DNA of 64,000 nt from Rhizobium mesosinicum (GCF_019511345.1 NZ_JAEUAK010000002.1:496001-560000); one strand, 5' to 3'. Positions 42,257 to 52,287 are shown, counted from the stretch's first letter. Notes: generated by a model not told the origin, from the letters alone. Made by a program: numbers and translations.

Positions 42257-42636
42257 AGAAGCTCATTCGTTTCGCGATCGCCGGTGGGCTGGGCTTCATC
42301 GTCGATGCGGGCGTGCTTGCTGCTCTTCTGCACCTCACCCCGCTCGGTCCCTTCATTGCCCGGCTGATTGCCATTGCACTCGCGATGGCGACGACATGGG
42401 CCTTCAACCGGACTTTCACATTCGACCGGTCAGGCCGGTCTCTGGCAGTGGAAGGCTTCCGCTACGGTTCGGTCGGCGTGACGGCCGCCCTCGTCAACTA
42501 CGGGCTCTATTCGGCGCTGCTTCTGTCATTACCGACGCTGCAGCCGCTTATCGCAATGGTGCTTGCGACGGCAGCGTCGATGTTCTTCAGCTTCTTCGGC
42601 TATTCCCGCTTCGTGTTCCGCGGCAAGGCCGAATAA
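42253..42636 (+). CDS. GtrA family membrane protein
   Basis: 127 residues with four predicted membrane helices, the standard GtrA size. The first reads FAIAGGLGFIVDAGVLAALL, and ATTWAFNRTFTFDRSG is the conserved loop. GtrA-like proteins are believed to flip polyprenyl-phosphate-linked sugars across the inner membrane. An ATGA overlap with the upstream GT2 gene indicates coupling. Convergent with the Gfo/Idh/MocA gene, 3 nt away. Confidence 0.92.
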   Translation: MKKLIRFAIAGGLGFIVDAGVLAALLHLTPLGPFIARLIAIALAMATTWAFNRTFTFDRSGRSLAVEGFRYGSVGVTAALVNYGLYSALLLSLPTLQPLIAMVLATAASMFFSFFGYSRFVFRGKAE

Positions 42637-42639
42637 GTA

Positions 42640-43626
42640 TCAGACCGCTTCCCAGCCATCCTGCTCACTGGCGCGGTAGATGGCGTCGATGACCTTCTGG
42701 TTAAGCTTGGAATCTTCCAACGTGACGATTTCTTCCTTTTCGCCTGCAGCAGCGCGGGCAAAGGCTTCCGCCTGGCACTTGTACTGGCGGCTGTCCTGGA
42801 AGCGGATGATGCGGGATTCGTTGTGACCGCGATTGGTCACCTCGATCTCCTCAGGCCCCCAGCGATTGGCGTTGAAGGGCGACTTCACTTCGATATAGCC
42901 GTCGGTGCCGTGGAACACCATGATCTGACGGCCGGCCATCTGGGTGGAGATGTAGAAGCTTAGCTCGAAATCGCCGAAATCAGCCTTCACGCTGGAATAA
43001 ATATCCGTACCGAATTCCGCATCGCGCTCGGTGATCGCCTGGATCCAGGACGGCTCCTTGCCGGTGGAGAAGCGGGTGCTGATGACGGGATAGACGCCGA
43101 TATCAGGCAAGCCACCGCCGCCAAGCTCCGGAATGTTGCGCATGTTGCCGGGGTCGCGGTTGTAATAGGTGAAGGCGCCCTGGACATGGCGAAGTTCGCC
43201 GATCGCACCCTCCTGCAGGAGCGAGCGAACTTTCCGCCAGACCGGCGAGTAGGTGATCATGAAGGCTTCGCTGATGATGACCTTGTTGCGATCGCGCGCA
43301 GCAATGAGATTGTCGATCTCGGAAGCTTTCAGTGCAATCGGCTTTTCGCAGAGCACGTGCTTACCGGCATCAGCGGCCTTGATCGACCATTCGACATGCT
43401 GGGCGGTCGGCAGCGGTATATAGACGGCGTCGATCACGTCGGACGCCAGCATTTCCTCGTAGGAGCCGAAGGCATGCAGCACGGAAAAACGATCCGCCAT
43501 TTCCCGGGCACGTGCAAAATCACGGCTGGCAATCGCGGTAATGACGCAGTTTTCCGCGTCCTGAATGGCGGGAACGACATTGTCCCGGCCGATCTTGGCC
43601 GTCGAGAGTATACCGAAACGCAACAT
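42640..43626 (-). CDS. Gfo/Idh/MocA family oxidoreductase
   Basis: 328 residues. The N-terminal Rossmann fold begins [20 protein letters not shown]. The family's catalytic Lys is in [15 protein letters not shown] (about 94-108). [19 protein letters not shown] carries the usual substrate-side Asp. It oxidises or reduces a sugar, inositol or related polyol with NAD(P); the substrate is not predictable. Divergent from the aldo/keto reductase gene across 180 nt. Confidence 0.92.
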   Translation of the reverse strand: MLRFGILSTAKIGRDNVVPAIQDAENCVITAIASRDFARAREMADRFSVLHAFGSYEEMLASDVIDAVYIPLPTAQHVEWSIKAADAGKHVLCEKPIALKASEIDNLIAARDRNKVIISEAFMITYSPVWRKVRSLLQEGAIGELRHVQGAFTYYNRDPGNMRNIPELGGGGLPDIGVYPVISTRFSTGKEPSWIQAITERDAEFGTDIYSSVKADFGDFELSFYISTQMAGRQIMVFHGTDGYIEVKSPFNANRWGPEEIEVTNRGHNESRIIRFQDSRQYKCQAEAFARAAAGEKEEIVTLEDSKLNQKVIDAIYRASEQDGWEAV

Positions 43627-43806
43627 GAAAGATCCTCCTGAAATCGATCGGGCGCACCTTATGCAGCCCTGTCATGCGGTGCAATGGCGCGCGGGGGCGA
43701 TCACGGAAGTTTGGTTTCCTCCAGGAAGACTCCGCGCTAGGGTACTGACGAACGGCGTTCTGCCGTTTCCTCACATTCAATCACCTCAGCATTTTTGGAG
43801 AGCGCC

Positions 43807-44754
43807 ATGGAAATGCGCCGGCTTGGGAAAACAGGGCTTTCGGTCTCGCCGATTGTCTTCGGCGGCAATGTACTCGGCTGGACGGCCGACGAGAAAACAT
43901 CTTTCGACATTCTGGACGGCTTTTTCGACGCCGGTCTCAACACCATCGATACGGCTGACGTCTATTCCGCCTGGGTACCAGGCAACAAGGGCGGCGATTC
44001 CGAAGAGATCATCGGCAGGTGGCTCAAAAGGTCAAAGGTCTCCCGCGACAAGGTTGTCATCGTCACCAAAGTCGGCTCGGACATGGGCCAAGGCAAGACG
44101 TTGAAGGCCAATTACATTCTCAGGGCAGTCGAAGATTCTCTGCGCCGGCTGCAGACTGACTATATCGATCTTTATCTGTCGCATTGGCCGGATGCCGATA
44201 CGCCGCATGAGGAGTCACTTGGCGCTTATGCCAAGCTTCAGGAACAGGGCAAGATCGGTTCCTTCGGCTGCTCGAACTTTGATGCTAGCCAGCTGCAGGC
44301 TTCATTCGATGCCGCCGACAGAGCAGGCCTGCCGCGTTATCAGGCGCTGCAGCCTGAATATAACCTCTATGAGCGTTCGAGCTTCGAAGGCCCGCTTGCC
44401 GATCTCTGCATCAAAGAAGATATCGGCGTCATCACCTATTTCAGCCTCGCAGCCGGCTTCCTTTCCGGCAAGTACCGCAGCAAGGCAGATACAGAGGGCC
44501 GCGCCCGCGAAGGCCGCGTTTCCCAGTATCTCGACGACAAGGGCATGCGCATTCTTGCGGCACTCGACAAAGTTTCGGCCGAAACGGGCGCAAAGCCTGC
44601 GGAAATCTCGCTCGCCTGGCTATTGCGCAAGAAGGGCGTGACGGCGCCGATCGCCAGTGCTACGAGCCTTTCCCAGCTTGACAGCCTGGTGAAAGCAGCG
44701 ACGCTCAAACTCTCCGACGAGGCGATGGCGCTGCTGGATAAGGCGGGCGCATGA
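43807..44754 (+). CDS. Aldo/keto reductase
   Basis: 315 residues from the ATG at 43807 (MEMRRLGKTGLSVSPIVFGG); a TTG at 43795 is less likely because the SD GGAGAG then falls inside. The AKR tetrad is visible: DTADVYS (Asp, Tyr), VIVTKVG (Lys) and LYLSHWPD (His). ISLAWLLRKKGVTAPIASAT is the C-terminal cofactor-binding segment. It reduces small aldehydes or ketones with NADPH. Its stop overlaps an ATG of the GNAT gene. Confidence 0.92.
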   Translation: MEMRRLGKTGLSVSPIVFGGNVLGWTADEKTSFDILDGFFDAGLNTIDTADVYSAWVPGNKGGDSEEIIGRWLKRSKVSRDKVVIVTKVGSDMGQGKTLKANYILRAVEDSLRRLQTDYIDLYLSHWPDADTPHEESLGAYAKLQEQGKIGSFGCSNFDASQLQASFDAADRAGLPRYQALQPEYNLYERSSFEGPLADLCIKEDIGVITYFSLAAGFLSGKYRSKADTEGRAREGRVSQYLDDKGMRILAALDKVSAETGAKPAEISLAWLLRKKGVTAPIASATSLSQLDSLVKAATLKLSDEAMALLDKAGA

Positions 44755-44768
44755 AACGAGGTGATGGC

Positions 44769-45212
44769 ATGGCCGTGACGATCCGCGATGCGAAACCCGA
44801 AGACGAGGCACGCTGGCGCCGGCTCTGGGCGGACTATCTCGCTTTCTACGAAGTAACCGTCGATGCCGACATCACCGATTCCACCTGGCGCCGTGTCTTC
44901 GATCCGGCATCGGCAATCTTCATGCGGGTGGCGGAACTCGACGGCGAAGTCGTGGGCTTCACGCTCTGCCTGACGCATGAAGGCACATGGATTCGCGGCA
45001 AGGATTGCTATCTCGAAGACCTGTTCGTTTCCGGGAATGTGCGCGGCAAGGGTGTCGGCCGGGCGCTGATGGACGACCTCGTTACCCTCTGCAAGAAGAA
45101 TGGCTGGTCGCGGCTCTACTGGCATACGAGCGAGCAGAACAAGACGGCTCAGGCGCTCTACGACACTTACGTCAAGAGTGACGGCCATATACGCTACCGC
45201 ATCAATTTCTGA
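44769..45212 (+). CDS. GNAT family N-acetyltransferase
   Basis: 147 residues from the ATG at 44769, chosen because GAGGTG lies 5 nt before it; an ATG at 44751 overlapping the aldo/keto reductase stop is possible. The acetyl-CoA site is LEDLFVSGNVRGKGVGRALM, with the Q/RxxGxG/A pattern. RLYWHTSEQNKTAQALYDTY is typical of the later helix. Acceptor unknown. Its end overlaps the convergent M15-like gene by 11 nt. Confidence 0.9.
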   Translation: MAVTIRDAKPEDEARWRRLWADYLAFYEVTVDADITDSTWRRVFDPASAIFMRVAELDGEVVGFTLCLTHEGTWIRGKDCYLEDLFVSGNVRGKGVGRALMDDLVTLCKKNGWSRLYWHTSEQNKTAQALYDTYVKSDGHIRYRINF

Positions 45213-45801
45213 GCTGCGGGAAGCCCTCATACCATTCGGAATGATCGCCTTCCCAATTGACCATGCCCGGCTTGGTCAGGATACCGCGCGGGCGCACATA
45301 GCTCTGGATCACACGCTTCGGCCTCTCATGCCACTGGATGTTGAAGGCCCACAGTTTCGGAAAGAAGCAGAGGGACGCATAAGGCAGGTGGTCATGGATC
45401 CACCAGGCTAGCCTCTGCCAATCACTTTCATCGGTATAATGATCGACCATCCATGGGATCGCAATGCAGACGGCAGCGCCCATGCAGCCGTCAAAATCTC
45501 TGATATCCCAGATATGGTGGGCGGCCGTGGCGGCATTAGTCGAACAGTTCAGCTTGTTCTCGTTGCCGAAGCGGTTGACTGCCGGCGAGCGATAGCCGGA
45601 GCGAATGTGCAGGCGCCCGAAACTCGCTTCCAATGGCTCCAACAAGTCCTCGCAAAGGCGCCTGCCCGCTTCGATTGCCAGATCGGGATCGTCGGGAATG
45701 TTCGAGATGCGATAGAAATCGGCGATCTCGGAGTGGAGGAAATCGCGGAAGAAGAAATTCTTCGACAGGCGCACCCGACCGAGATCCTCGAGCCCCTTCA
45801 T
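45202..45801 (-). CDS. Peptidase M15-like (D-Ala-D-Ala carboxypeptidase fold) protein
   Basis: 199 residues from the ATG at 45801 with an AGGAT site. Read with the family in mind: LHIRSGYRSPAVNRFGNENK matches the first conserved block, AAHHIWDIRDFDGCMGAAVC the SxHxxGxAxD zinc region with changes (Gly replaced), and FNIQWHERPKR the third His. Several ligands are shifted or replaced, so activity is uncertain. No signal peptide is seen. It may act on peptidoglycan or a small peptide. It is the divergent neighbour of the YciE/YciF-like gene. Confidence 0.65.
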   Translation of the reverse strand: MKGLEDLGRVRLSKNFFFRDFLHSEIADFYRISNIPDDPDLAIEAGRRLCEDLLEPLEASFGRLHIRSGYRSPAVNRFGNENKLNCSTNAATAAHHIWDIRDFDGCMGAAVCIAIPWMVDHYTDESDWQRLAWWIHDHLPYASLCFFPKLWAFNIQWHERPKRVIQSYVRPRGILTKPGMVNWEGDHSEWYEGFPQLRN

Positions 45802-45888
45802 CGATCCTGGTTTTTTCAAGCGCGGTCCTCCCGATTGCCACCGACATTCATTGCCCGGGCAATGCAGTCGTTCCACCCGAAATGCGCG

Positions 45889-45913
45889 GGAACAATTAGC
45901 CCGGTGCCAACTT
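45889..45913 (+). promoter_or_regulatory. RpoE2/EcfG-type promoter of the DUF892 gene
   Basis: GGAAC-N18-TT (GGAAC at 45889-45893, TT at 45912-45913), 51 nt before the ATG. It matches the rhizobial general stress sigma factor consensus, and DUF892 genes are typical members of that regulon. Confidence 0.6.
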
Positions 45914-45963
45914 CTAAGAAATGTCGCCCAAGGGCGCAAATCTCTCAACGAAGGAACGGAACC

Positions 45964-46461
45964 ATGGCCAAGGAAAAGACACTGGAAGATCTGTTTTACG
46001 ATACGCTCAAGGACATCTATTTCGCCGAACGGCAGATATTGCGCGCTTTACCGAAGATGGCACGCGCCGCCCAGTCGACGGAATTGAAGGCAGGTTTCGA
46101 AAAGCACCGTGAAGAAACCGAAGGCCATGTCGAGCGACTGCAGCAGGTTTTCGAGATCATCGGCAAACGCGCCCAGGGCAAAACCTGCGAGGCGATCCAG
46201 GGCATCATCGCCGAGGGCGAGGAGATCATGGAGGAATTCAAAGGCACATCGGCCGTCGATGCCGGCCTGATTTCCGCGGCCCAAGCCGTCGAGCATTATG
46301 AAATCGCCCGCTACGGTACGCTGAGGACGTGGGCGCAGACGCTGGGCTTCAAGGACGCCGTCATGCTCCTCGATCAGACTCTGCAGGAAGAAGGCAAAAC
46401 CGACCAGCTTCTGACGAAGCTTGCGACGACTGCCGCAAACCAAAAGGCACGCGCAGCCTGA
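45964..46461 (+). CDS. Ferritin-like DUF892 protein (YciE/YciF family)
   Basis: 165 residues forming a four-helix bundle. TLEDLFYDTLKDIYFAERQI with its Glu and the EKHREETEGHVERL helix supply the ExxH-type metal ligands of the family, and AAQAVEHYEIARYGTLRTW the second pair. YciE/YciF-like proteins bind a di-iron centre and accumulate under stress. A general-stress promoter candidate sits 51 nt upstream and a long terminator follows. It is probably a single-gene unit. Confidence 0.92.
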   Translation: MAKEKTLEDLFYDTLKDIYFAERQILRALPKMARAAQSTELKAGFEKHREETEGHVERLQQVFEIIGKRAQGKTCEAIQGIIAEGEEIMEEFKGTSAVDAGLISAAQAVEHYEIARYGTLRTWAQTLGFKDAVMLLDQTLQEEGKTDQLLTKLATTAANQKARAA

Positions 46462-46474
46462 TACTCGCATCCGC

Positions 46475-46511
46475 AAGGAGGGCGGCCGGCGCCGGCCGCT
46501 CTCCTTCTTTC
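46475..46511 (+). terminator. Terminator after the DUF892 gene
   Basis: A near-perfect 16-bp stem (46475-46490 with 46491-46506, one G-T pair) with a very tight turn, followed by TCTTT. It ends the stress gene transcript. Confidence 0.75.
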
Positions 46512-46573
46512 AGCCTTGTCTTCGCTGACGACCCCTCTATCATTTCCTTCAGAATACGAGGCGAGGTGTCGAT

Positions 46574-46933
46574 ATGGCTGACAGGCAGGCAATCGAGGCA
46601 ACGGTTCATCTCTATGTCGAGGGCATGGCCTTCGCCAACGAGGCGGCCCTGAAGAAAGCTTTCCATCCAAAGAGCTCCATCGTCGGGCATTATGAAAATG
46701 CGGTGGAATGGCTCTCGCGCGATGAATTCATTGCTGCAATTGTCGAGGAAGGGGCAGCGCCACCCGGCACCCAGCCTTACATGGATATCAGCAGCATCGA
46801 TATATCGGGCGATGCTGCGACCGTGAAAGTCACCGACGAATTCGCCGGCATGCGCTTCACCGATTATCTCTCGCTGCTGAAGATCGAAGGCCGCTGGACG
46901 ATCGTCAGCAAGCTTTATCATCTCCATGTTTAG
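46574..46933 (+). CDS. Nuclear transport factor 2-like (lumazine-binding-type) protein
   Basis: 119 residues with a cone-shaped alpha+beta fold typical of NTF2-like proteins: ATVHLYVEGMAFANEAALKK, FHPKSSIVGHY, then strands ending RWTIVSKLYHLHV. Members of this type (Lumazine_bd_2) are small, and no enzymatic activity is established. The His in SSIVGHY could line the pocket. It follows the DUF892 unit after a terminator, so it has its own promoter. Function unknown. Confidence 0.82.
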   Translation: MADRQAIEATVHLYVEGMAFANEAALKKAFHPKSSIVGHYENAVEWLSRDEFIAAIVEEGAAPPGTQPYMDISSIDISGDAATVKVTDEFAGMRFTDYLSLLKIEGRWTIVSKLYHLHV

Positions 46934-47029
46934 GGACCTGTACCTTCCGTCTGCAACAGACCGCAGATCACCGTCCGATGCAGGCGCTGCATCGCCTCAA
47001 GTTCGGAAAAACAGGTCCATAAAGTCGGA

Positions 47030-47115
47030 ACGACCCTTGCGCGCCTGATCAGACGCACAAAGGACGCTCTATCTTTTGCTCAACGCAATTCTGGACGCGA
47101 ACCAGTTTTGCGTGA
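47030..47115. repeat. Rhizobial dispersed repeat fragment
   Basis: On the minus strand the stretch reads GCGTCCAGAATTGCGT followed by GATAGAGCGTCCTTTGTG. I recognise this from the common short intergenic repeats of Rhizobium genomes. It lies in the 197-nt gap between the NTF2-like and pheT genes, downstream of pheT, and may act as an mRNA end structure. Boundaries are approximate. Confidence 0.4.
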
Positions 47116-47130
47116 GATCACTTAGCCGGA

Positions 47131-49554
47131 TCAGCTTCGCAAAACGCCGCCGGTGAACTTGGCAACGCTTGCGACGATCTTCTGGGTCAACGCTTCGAAA
47201 TCCTCGTCCGTCAGCGTGCGCTCGGCCGGTTGGATCTGGACTTCGATCGCAACGGATTTCTTGCCTTCGCCGACCGAGGCGCCTTCGAAAATATCGAAAA
47301 CATTGACGCCCGTTATCAGCTTGCGATCGACGCCGGTGGCAGCCTTGATGATCGCTCCGGCTTCCACCGTCTTGTCGACGACGAAGGCGAAGTCGCGCTT
47401 GACGGCCTGGAAGGGCGAGAGGTCGAGCGCCGGCTTGGTACGGGTCGCCTTCTTCTTCGGCTCGGCCATGGCATCGAGATAGACTTCAAAACCGCAGAGC
47501 GCCCCGGAAACATCGAGCTTTTCAAGCGTGGTCGGATGGAACTCGCCGAAATAACCGAGGATCACCTTCGGGCCCATCTTGATCGTGCCTGAGCGGCCGG
47601 GGTGATACCATTCGGGACCGCCCTGCTCGATCTGAATGTTCCCCGTCGGCAGGCCGCAGGCTTCGATGACGGCGAGCGCATCGGCCTTGGCATCGAAGAC
47701 GTCGACCGGCTTGCCGCCGCCCTTTGAGGCGTTCGACCACATGCGGCCGACACCGGAAAGTGATGCCGTGCCGCGGCGGATACCGCCGGCCACGCGGCGC
47801 TGGCCTTCCGGCCTGTCGTTCTCGTAGGTGCCCGATACTTCGAAGATCGCCACGTCGCCATAGCCTTTGTCTGCGTTGCGCTGGGCAGCCGTCAGCAGGC
47901 CAGGCAGCAGCGAGGGGCGCATATCCGACATTTCAGCCGCAATCGGGTTGGCGAGCTTGAGGGCTGCCGAGCCGCCGCCGAAGAGCTTTGCCTGATCTTC
48001 GGAAATGAAAGACCAGGTGACGGCTTCCAGCATGCCGCGCGAGGCGAGAGCGCGCTTGGCGGTGCGCGTGCGGATCTGCAGCACCGTCAGGATTTTACCG
48101 TTGACGGCAGCATGGCTTTCGAGCGGCGCCGGCTTGATGTTGTCGACGCCGTGAATGCGCATGACCTCTTCCACCAGATCGGCCTTGCCGTCGACATCGG
48201 GACGCCAGGATGGAACGGCCACGGAGACGCGCTCACCCGAGCCTGAAACCTTGAAACCGAGACGGGTCAGGATCGTGTTGCTTTCTTCCGTCGAAACCTC
48301 CAGGCCGGTCAGGCGCTTGACCTCCGAATAGGGGAAGTCGACGATCTTCGGCTCGTAGCCCTTGTAGCCGACGATTTCGGCCCTGGCTGGCGTGCCGCCG
48401 CAAAGCTCGAGCACCAGTTCCGTCGTGCGTTCCAGACCCGGAACCATATATTCCGGATCGACACCGCGTTCGAAACGATAGCGGGCATCGGTGATGATGC
48501 CGAGTGCGCGGCCTGACTTGGCGATGTTCATCGGATCCCAGAGAGCGGATTCGATCAGCACATCGACGGTATTTTCATCACAGCCGGAATGTTCGCCGCC
48601 CATGATGCCGCCGATCGATTCGATGCCGTCTTCATCGGCGATGACGACGTTGTTCGGGCCGAGCTTGTATTCGCGCTGATCGAGCGCCAGCACGGTTTCG
48701 CCTTCCCTGGCGCGGCGCACTGTCAGGCTGCCCTTGACCTTGGCAGCGTCGAAGACGTGCATCGGCCGGCCCTGATCGAAAGTCATGTAGTTGGTAATAT
48801 CGACGAGCGCATTGATCGGGCGCAGGCCGATCGCGAGCAGCCGCTGCTGCATCCAGCGCGGGCTCGGGCCATTCTTGACACCACGGACGAGCCGCAGGCT
48901 AAAGCCCGGGCAGAGCTTGGCATCGTCGAGATCGAGCGTCAGCTTGACCGGCGTTTCGCCTTCGACAGCGAAGGATGGCGCGGGACGCGTCTTCAGCGTG
49001 CCGAGGCCGGAGGCAGCAAGATCGCGGGCAATGCCGTAGATCGAGGTGCAGTCCGGACGGTTCGGCGTCAGGTTGATCTCGATGACCGGATCGTCGAGAT
49101 GGGCATAGGCGGCGTAGCTCGTGCCGACAGGCGCATCATCGGGCAGATCGATAATGCCGTCGTGATTGTCGGAGATCTGCAGTTCCTTTTCCGAGCACAT
49201 CATGCCGCGGCTTTCGACACCGCGAATGCTGCCGACCGACAGCATCACATCGATGCCTGGAACATAGGTGCCGGGAGCGGCGAAGGCGCCGACGAGGCCC
49301 GCACGCGCATTCGGCGCGCCGCAGACGACCTGCACCGGAGCGCCCTGACCGGTATCGACCATCAACACCTTGAGGCGGTCCGCCTGCGGATGCTTTTCGG
49401 CGGAGAGAACCTTGGCAATGACGAAGGGCTTGAAGGCGGCCTTATCGTCGACATCTTCCACTTCCAGCCCGATCTCAGTCAGGCGGGCGCAGATTTCATC
49501 GAGCGTGGCATCCGTTTCCAGATGATCTTTCAGCCAGGAGAGCGTGAATTTCAT
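47131..49554 (-). CDS. pheT: Phenylalanyl-tRNA synthetase beta subunit
   Basis: 807 residues, the expected length. In order: an N-terminal helix ([20 protein letters not shown]), the tRNA-binding EMAP/OB domain (residues ~40-150, with [12 protein letters not shown]), the B3/B4 editing domain (about 210-380), B5, the catalytic-like core, and the C-terminal anticodon-binding FDX-ACB domain ending [16 protein letters not shown]. It forms the alpha2-beta2 enzyme with PheS. It starts 15 nt after pheS on the same strand, so one operon. Confidence 0.97.
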   Translation of the reverse strand: MKFTLSWLKDHLETDATLDEICARLTEIGLEVEDVDDKAAFKPFVIAKVLSAEKHPQADRLKVLMVDTGQGAPVQVVCGAPNARAGLVGAFAAPGTYVPGIDVMLSVGSIRGVESRGMMCSEKELQISDNHDGIIDLPDDAPVGTSYAAYAHLDDPVIEINLTPNRPDCTSIYGIARDLAASGLGTLKTRPAPSFAVEGETPVKLTLDLDDAKLCPGFSLRLVRGVKNGPSPRWMQQRLLAIGLRPINALVDITNYMTFDQGRPMHVFDAAKVKGSLTVRRAREGETVLALDQREYKLGPNNVVIADEDGIESIGGIMGGEHSGCDENTVDVLIESALWDPMNIAKSGRALGIITDARYRFERGVDPEYMVPGLERTTELVLELCGGTPARAEIVGYKGYEPKIVDFPYSEVKRLTGLEVSTEESNTILTRLGFKVSGSGERVSVAVPSWRPDVDGKADLVEEVMRIHGVDNIKPAPLESHAAVNGKILTVLQIRTRTAKRALASRGMLEAVTWSFISEDQAKLFGGGSAALKLANPIAAEMSDMRPSLLPGLLTAAQRNADKGYGDVAIFEVSGTYENDRPEGQRRVAGGIRRGTASLSGVGRMWSNASKGGGKPVDVFDAKADALAVIEACGLPTGNIQIEQGGPEWYHPGRSGTIKMGPKVILGYFGEFHPTTLEKLDVSGALCGFEVYLDAMAEPKKKATRTKPALDLSPFQAVKRDFAFVVDKTVEAGAIIKAATGVDRKLITGVNVFDIFEGASVGEGKKSVAIEVQIQPAERTLTDEDFEALTQKIVASVAKFTGGVLRS

Positions 49555-49569
49555 AGGTCAAATCCTCCC

Positions 49570-50652
49570 TTAAACGCTGAGACCGCCGAACAGCGTCGGC
49601 ATGTCAAGCGGGCGGAAGCCGTAATGGTTTATCCAGCGGACGTCGGCGTTGAAGAAGTCGCGCAGGTCCGGCATGCCGTATTTCAGCATGGCGATGCGGT
49701 CGAGCCCCATGCCCCAGGCAAAGCCCTGATATTCGTCCGGATCGAGTCCGCCGTAGCGCAGTACGTTCGGGTGGACCATGCCGCAGCCAAGGATTTCCAT
49801 CCAGTCGGTGCCTTCGCCGAACTTGACGATCGGGCCGGAACGGTCGCACTGGATATCGACCTCAAAGGAGGGCTCGGTGAAGGGGAAGAAGGACGGGCGA
49901 AAGCGCATCGTCACGCCGTCGACCTCGAAGAAGGTCTTGCAGAATTCCTCCAGCACCCAGCGAAGGTTGGCAACATTGGCCTTCTTGTCGACGACCAGAC
50001 CCTCGACCTGATGGAACATCGGCGAATGGGTGGCGTCGGAATCCTGGCGGTAGGTCTTGCCGGGGATGATGATGCGGATCGGCGGCTTCTGCGCTTCCAT
50101 CGTGCGCACCTGCACAGGCGAGGTGTGCGTGCGCAGAACCTTGCGCTCGCCCTTCTCATCCGGATTGAAAAAGAAGGTGTCGTGCATCTCGCGGGCCGGG
50201 TGTCCCTCGGGGAAATTCAGAGCCGTGAAATTGTAATAGTCGGTCTCGATGTCCGGACCTTCGGCAATGGAGAAGCCCATATCGGCGAAGATCGCAGTGA
50301 TTTCGTCGACGATCTGGCTGATCGGATGGATACGGCCGCACTCGGCGGGCGATGAACGTACCGGCAGGCTGACATCGACCGTTTCGGCTTTCAGACGGGC
50401 ATTGATCGCCGCGTCCTTCAGCACCGTCTTACGACCGGTGAGAGCGTCGGTCACCTCGTTCTTCAGCGCGTTGATTGCTGCGCCGCGGCTCTGCCGCTCT
50501 TCCGGGGTCATGGCGCCGAGCGTCTTCAGGAGCTCAGAGACCGAGCCCTTCTTGCCGAGTGCCGAAACACGGACGGCTTCGAGCGCCGGCTCGTCATTGG
50601 CGGCGGCAATTTCGGCAAGCAGAGAGGATTTAAGCTGGTCGATATCTGACAT
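49570..50652 (-). CDS. pheS: Phenylalanyl-tRNA synthetase alpha subunit
   Basis: 360 residues from the ATG at 50652 ([20 protein letters not shown]); the frame is open upstream into the terminator, so the longer form is not real. The coiled N-terminal arm precedes the class II core: motif 2 [10 protein letters not shown] (about 206-215), [12 protein letters not shown], and motif 3 [17 protein letters not shown] near the C-terminus. It carries the active site for Phe activation. The rplT terminator stands just before its promoter region. Confidence 0.97.
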   Translation of the reverse strand: MSDIDQLKSSLLAEIAAANDEPALEAVRVSALGKKGSVSELLKTLGAMTPEERQSRGAAINALKNEVTDALTGRKTVLKDAAINARLKAETVDVSLPVRSSPAECGRIHPISQIVDEITAIFADMGFSIAEGPDIETDYYNFTALNFPEGHPAREMHDTFFFNPDEKGERKVLRTHTSPVQVRTMEAQKPPIRIIIPGKTYRQDSDATHSPMFHQVEGLVVDKKANVANLRWVLEEFCKTFFEVDGVTMRFRPSFFPFTEPSFEVDIQCDRSGPIVKFGEGTDWMEILGCGMVHPNVLRYGGLDPDEYQGFAWGMGLDRIAMLKYGMPDLRDFFNADVRWINHYGFRPLDMPTLFGGLSV

Positions 50653-50720
50653 TGTCTTCTTTCCGTCCAGATCAGGCGGCGTTCGAAAGGCGGGGCCGGG
50701 GCGGCCGGCGCCAGCAGTAC

Positions 50721-50762
50721 AAAGAAAGAAAAACCCGCGCCAGCCCAAACCAGCGCGGGTTT
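50721..50762 (-). terminator. Terminator after rpmI-rplT
   Basis: On the minus strand AAACCCGCGC pairs perfectly with GCGCGGGTTT (10 bp), followed by TTTTTCTTTCTTT. It lies 40 nt after the rplT stop and separates the ribosomal genes from pheST. Confidence 0.92.
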
Positions 50763-50801
50763 CCCAAAATTCAATAGAGCATGGAGCCTGGGAAGCGCTG
50801 G

Positions 50802-51206
50802 TTACCGAACCGCGCCTTCAAACTCGTTCGCCGTGCCCGTTTCCTTGAGGTACTCAAGGGCCTTCTTGGCCGCAGCAACCAGGGCGCCGAATGCTTCCGG
50901 CTCATGGATTGCCATGTCGGAGAGAACCTTACGGTCGACTTCGATGCCAGCCTTGTTCAGGCCGTCGATGAAGCGGCCATAGGTCAGGCCGAATTCGCGG
51001 ACGGCAGCGTTGATACGCTGGATCCAGAGGGCGCGGAAGTTGCGCTTGTTAACCTTGCGGTCGCGATATGCGTACTGCTTGGCGCGATCGACGGCAGCCT
51101 TGGCGGTACGGATGGTGTTCTTGCGGCGGCCGTAGAAACCCTTGGCCTGCTTCAGAACCTTCTTATGCTTGGCGTGGGCGGTGACGCCTCTTTTTACACG
51201 TGCCAT
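50802..51206 (-). CDS. rplT: 50S ribosomal protein L20
   Basis: 134 residues, somewhat longer than the ~118 of E. coli, as usual in Rhizobiales. It starts [20 protein letters not shown] and continues [20 protein letters not shown], the rRNA-binding N-terminal extension. L20 is needed for 50S assembly and often represses its own operon. It follows rpmI by 39 nt and is followed by a strong terminator. Confidence 0.98.
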   Translation of the reverse strand: MARVKRGVTAHAKHKKVLKQAKGFYGRRKNTIRTAKAAVDRAKQYAYRDRKVNKRNFRALWIQRINAAVREFGLTYGRFIDGLNKAGIEVDRKVLSDMAIHEPEAFGALVAAAKKALEYLKETGTANEFEGAVR

Positions 51207-51245
51207 TTCATGATCTCCTTAATCTAACGCGTTACCGGAATAGTC

Positions 51246-51449
51246 TCAGAGACCGTTCGGCAGATAGTTCTTCACGACCTTGCGGCCATCGGGTTCTGCC
51301 AGAACCATCGTGCCACGTGCATCGCGAATGAACTTGTTCGTGCGCTTGATCATGCCATGGCGCTTGCCAGCGGCAGCCGCCTTGACCTTGCCGGTAGCGG
51401 TGATCTTGAACCGCTTCTTGGCAGAGGACTTCGTCTTCATCTTGGGCAT
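51246..51449 (-). CDS. rpmI: 50S ribosomal protein L35
   Basis: 67 residues from the ATG at 51449 ([20 protein letters not shown]), the invariant L35 start. The frame is open upstream but is not part of the protein. Basic throughout and ends [10 protein letters not shown]. The leader at 51450-51694 is 245 nt long; it has room for an L20-binding structure of the kind known in other rpmI-rplT operons, though I cannot fold it here. infC lies upstream but is cut off by a terminator. Confidence 0.98.
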   Translation of the reverse strand: MPKMKTKSSAKKRFKITATGKVKAAAAGKRHGMIKRTNKFIRDARGTMVLAEPDGRKVVKNYLPNGL

Positions 51450-51694
51450 TTTGCTACTCCGTTCTGAGAGCTCCTCACATGCTTCATCAAAGAAGCCCTT
51501 CTGCGAAAGCCCGGTTTTCCGGTCTTCGCCAAAGGCGCGGGAGCGTTTGTTGTTGATCTGCGGGTCCAGTGACGAAACCTGCCCGCAAGCATTCGAAACT
51601 GCCACGGCATGCCCTGCCGGTCAGTTCGGACGCGCGCTTATAACCGCAGCGTCATGAAAGTGCAACGGGGCCGATGAGGAATCTTGCCGACTTC

Positions 51695-51728
51695 AAGAAA
51701 CACAAAAGCCGCCCTGTCGGACGGCTTT
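51695..51728 (-). terminator. Terminator after infC
   Basis: On the minus strand AAAGCCGTCC pairs with GGGCGGCTTT (one G-T pair), loop GACA, followed by TGTGTTT. It lies 23 nt past the infC stop, so infC and rpmI-rplT are at least partly separate units here. Confidence 0.88.
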
Positions 51729-51750
51729 GAGCGAAAGGATGCGGCACCGG

Positions 51751-52287
51751 TCACTTCGGCGCCAGCACCATCATCATCTGGCGGCCTTCGAGCTTGGGCT
51801 CGGCCTCGACCTTGGCAATCTCGAGCGTGTCGGCCTTGACTTGTTGGAGAAGCCTCATACCGAGTTCCTGGTGGGCCATTTCGCGGCCGCGGAACTTCAG
51901 CGTCACCTTCACCTTGTCACCTTCGTCAAAGAAGCGACCCATCGCCTTCATCTTCACCTCATAGTCATGGGTGTCGATGTTCGGGCGCATCTTGATTTCT
52001 TTGACTTCGACAATTTTCTGCTTCTTGCGCGCCTCGGCAGCCTTCTTCTGGTTGGCATATTTCAGCTTGCCCAGATCGAGGATCTTGCACACAGGCGGTT
52101 CGGCATTGGGGGAAATTTCGACGAGGTCGAGGCCGGCTTCTTCCGCCATTCTCAAGGCCTGGTCGGTGGGCACAACGCCCATATTCTGTCCGTCAGCAGC
52201 AATCAGCTGAACTTTGGGAATGCGGATATCCCGATTCGAGCGCGGTCCATCCTTCACGGGCGCGTCGGTTTTAAAGGGTCTGCGAAT
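51751..52287 (-). CDS. infC: Translation initiation factor IF-3 (ATT start)
   Basis: 178 residues when translation begins at ATT 52287-52285, giving (I/M)[18 protein letters not shown]. The SD GAGGAG lies about 9 nt before that codon. The upstream ATG at 52362 has no Shine-Dalgarno sequence and adds a non-family N-terminus. The body shows [20 protein letters not shown] and [20 protein letters not shown], then the C-domain that discriminates initiator tRNA. An AUU start on infC is the classic self-regulating device, because IF-3 rejects non-canonical start codons. It prevents subunit joining before initiation. Confidence 0.95.
   Translation of the reverse strand: MRRPFKTDAPVKDGPRSNRDIRIPKVQLIAADGQNMGVVPTDQALRMAEEAGLDLVEISPNAEPPVCKILDLGKLKYANQKKAAEARKKQKIVEVKEIKMRPNIDTHDYEVKMKAMGRFFDEGDKVKVTLKFRGREMAHQELGMRLLQQVKADTLEIAKVEAEPKLEGRQMMMVLAPK

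Noticed and set aside
48589..50355. 588-codon plus-strand frame
   Set aside because: Antisense to pheT and pheS, which are unmistakable. The frame has no recognisable domain.
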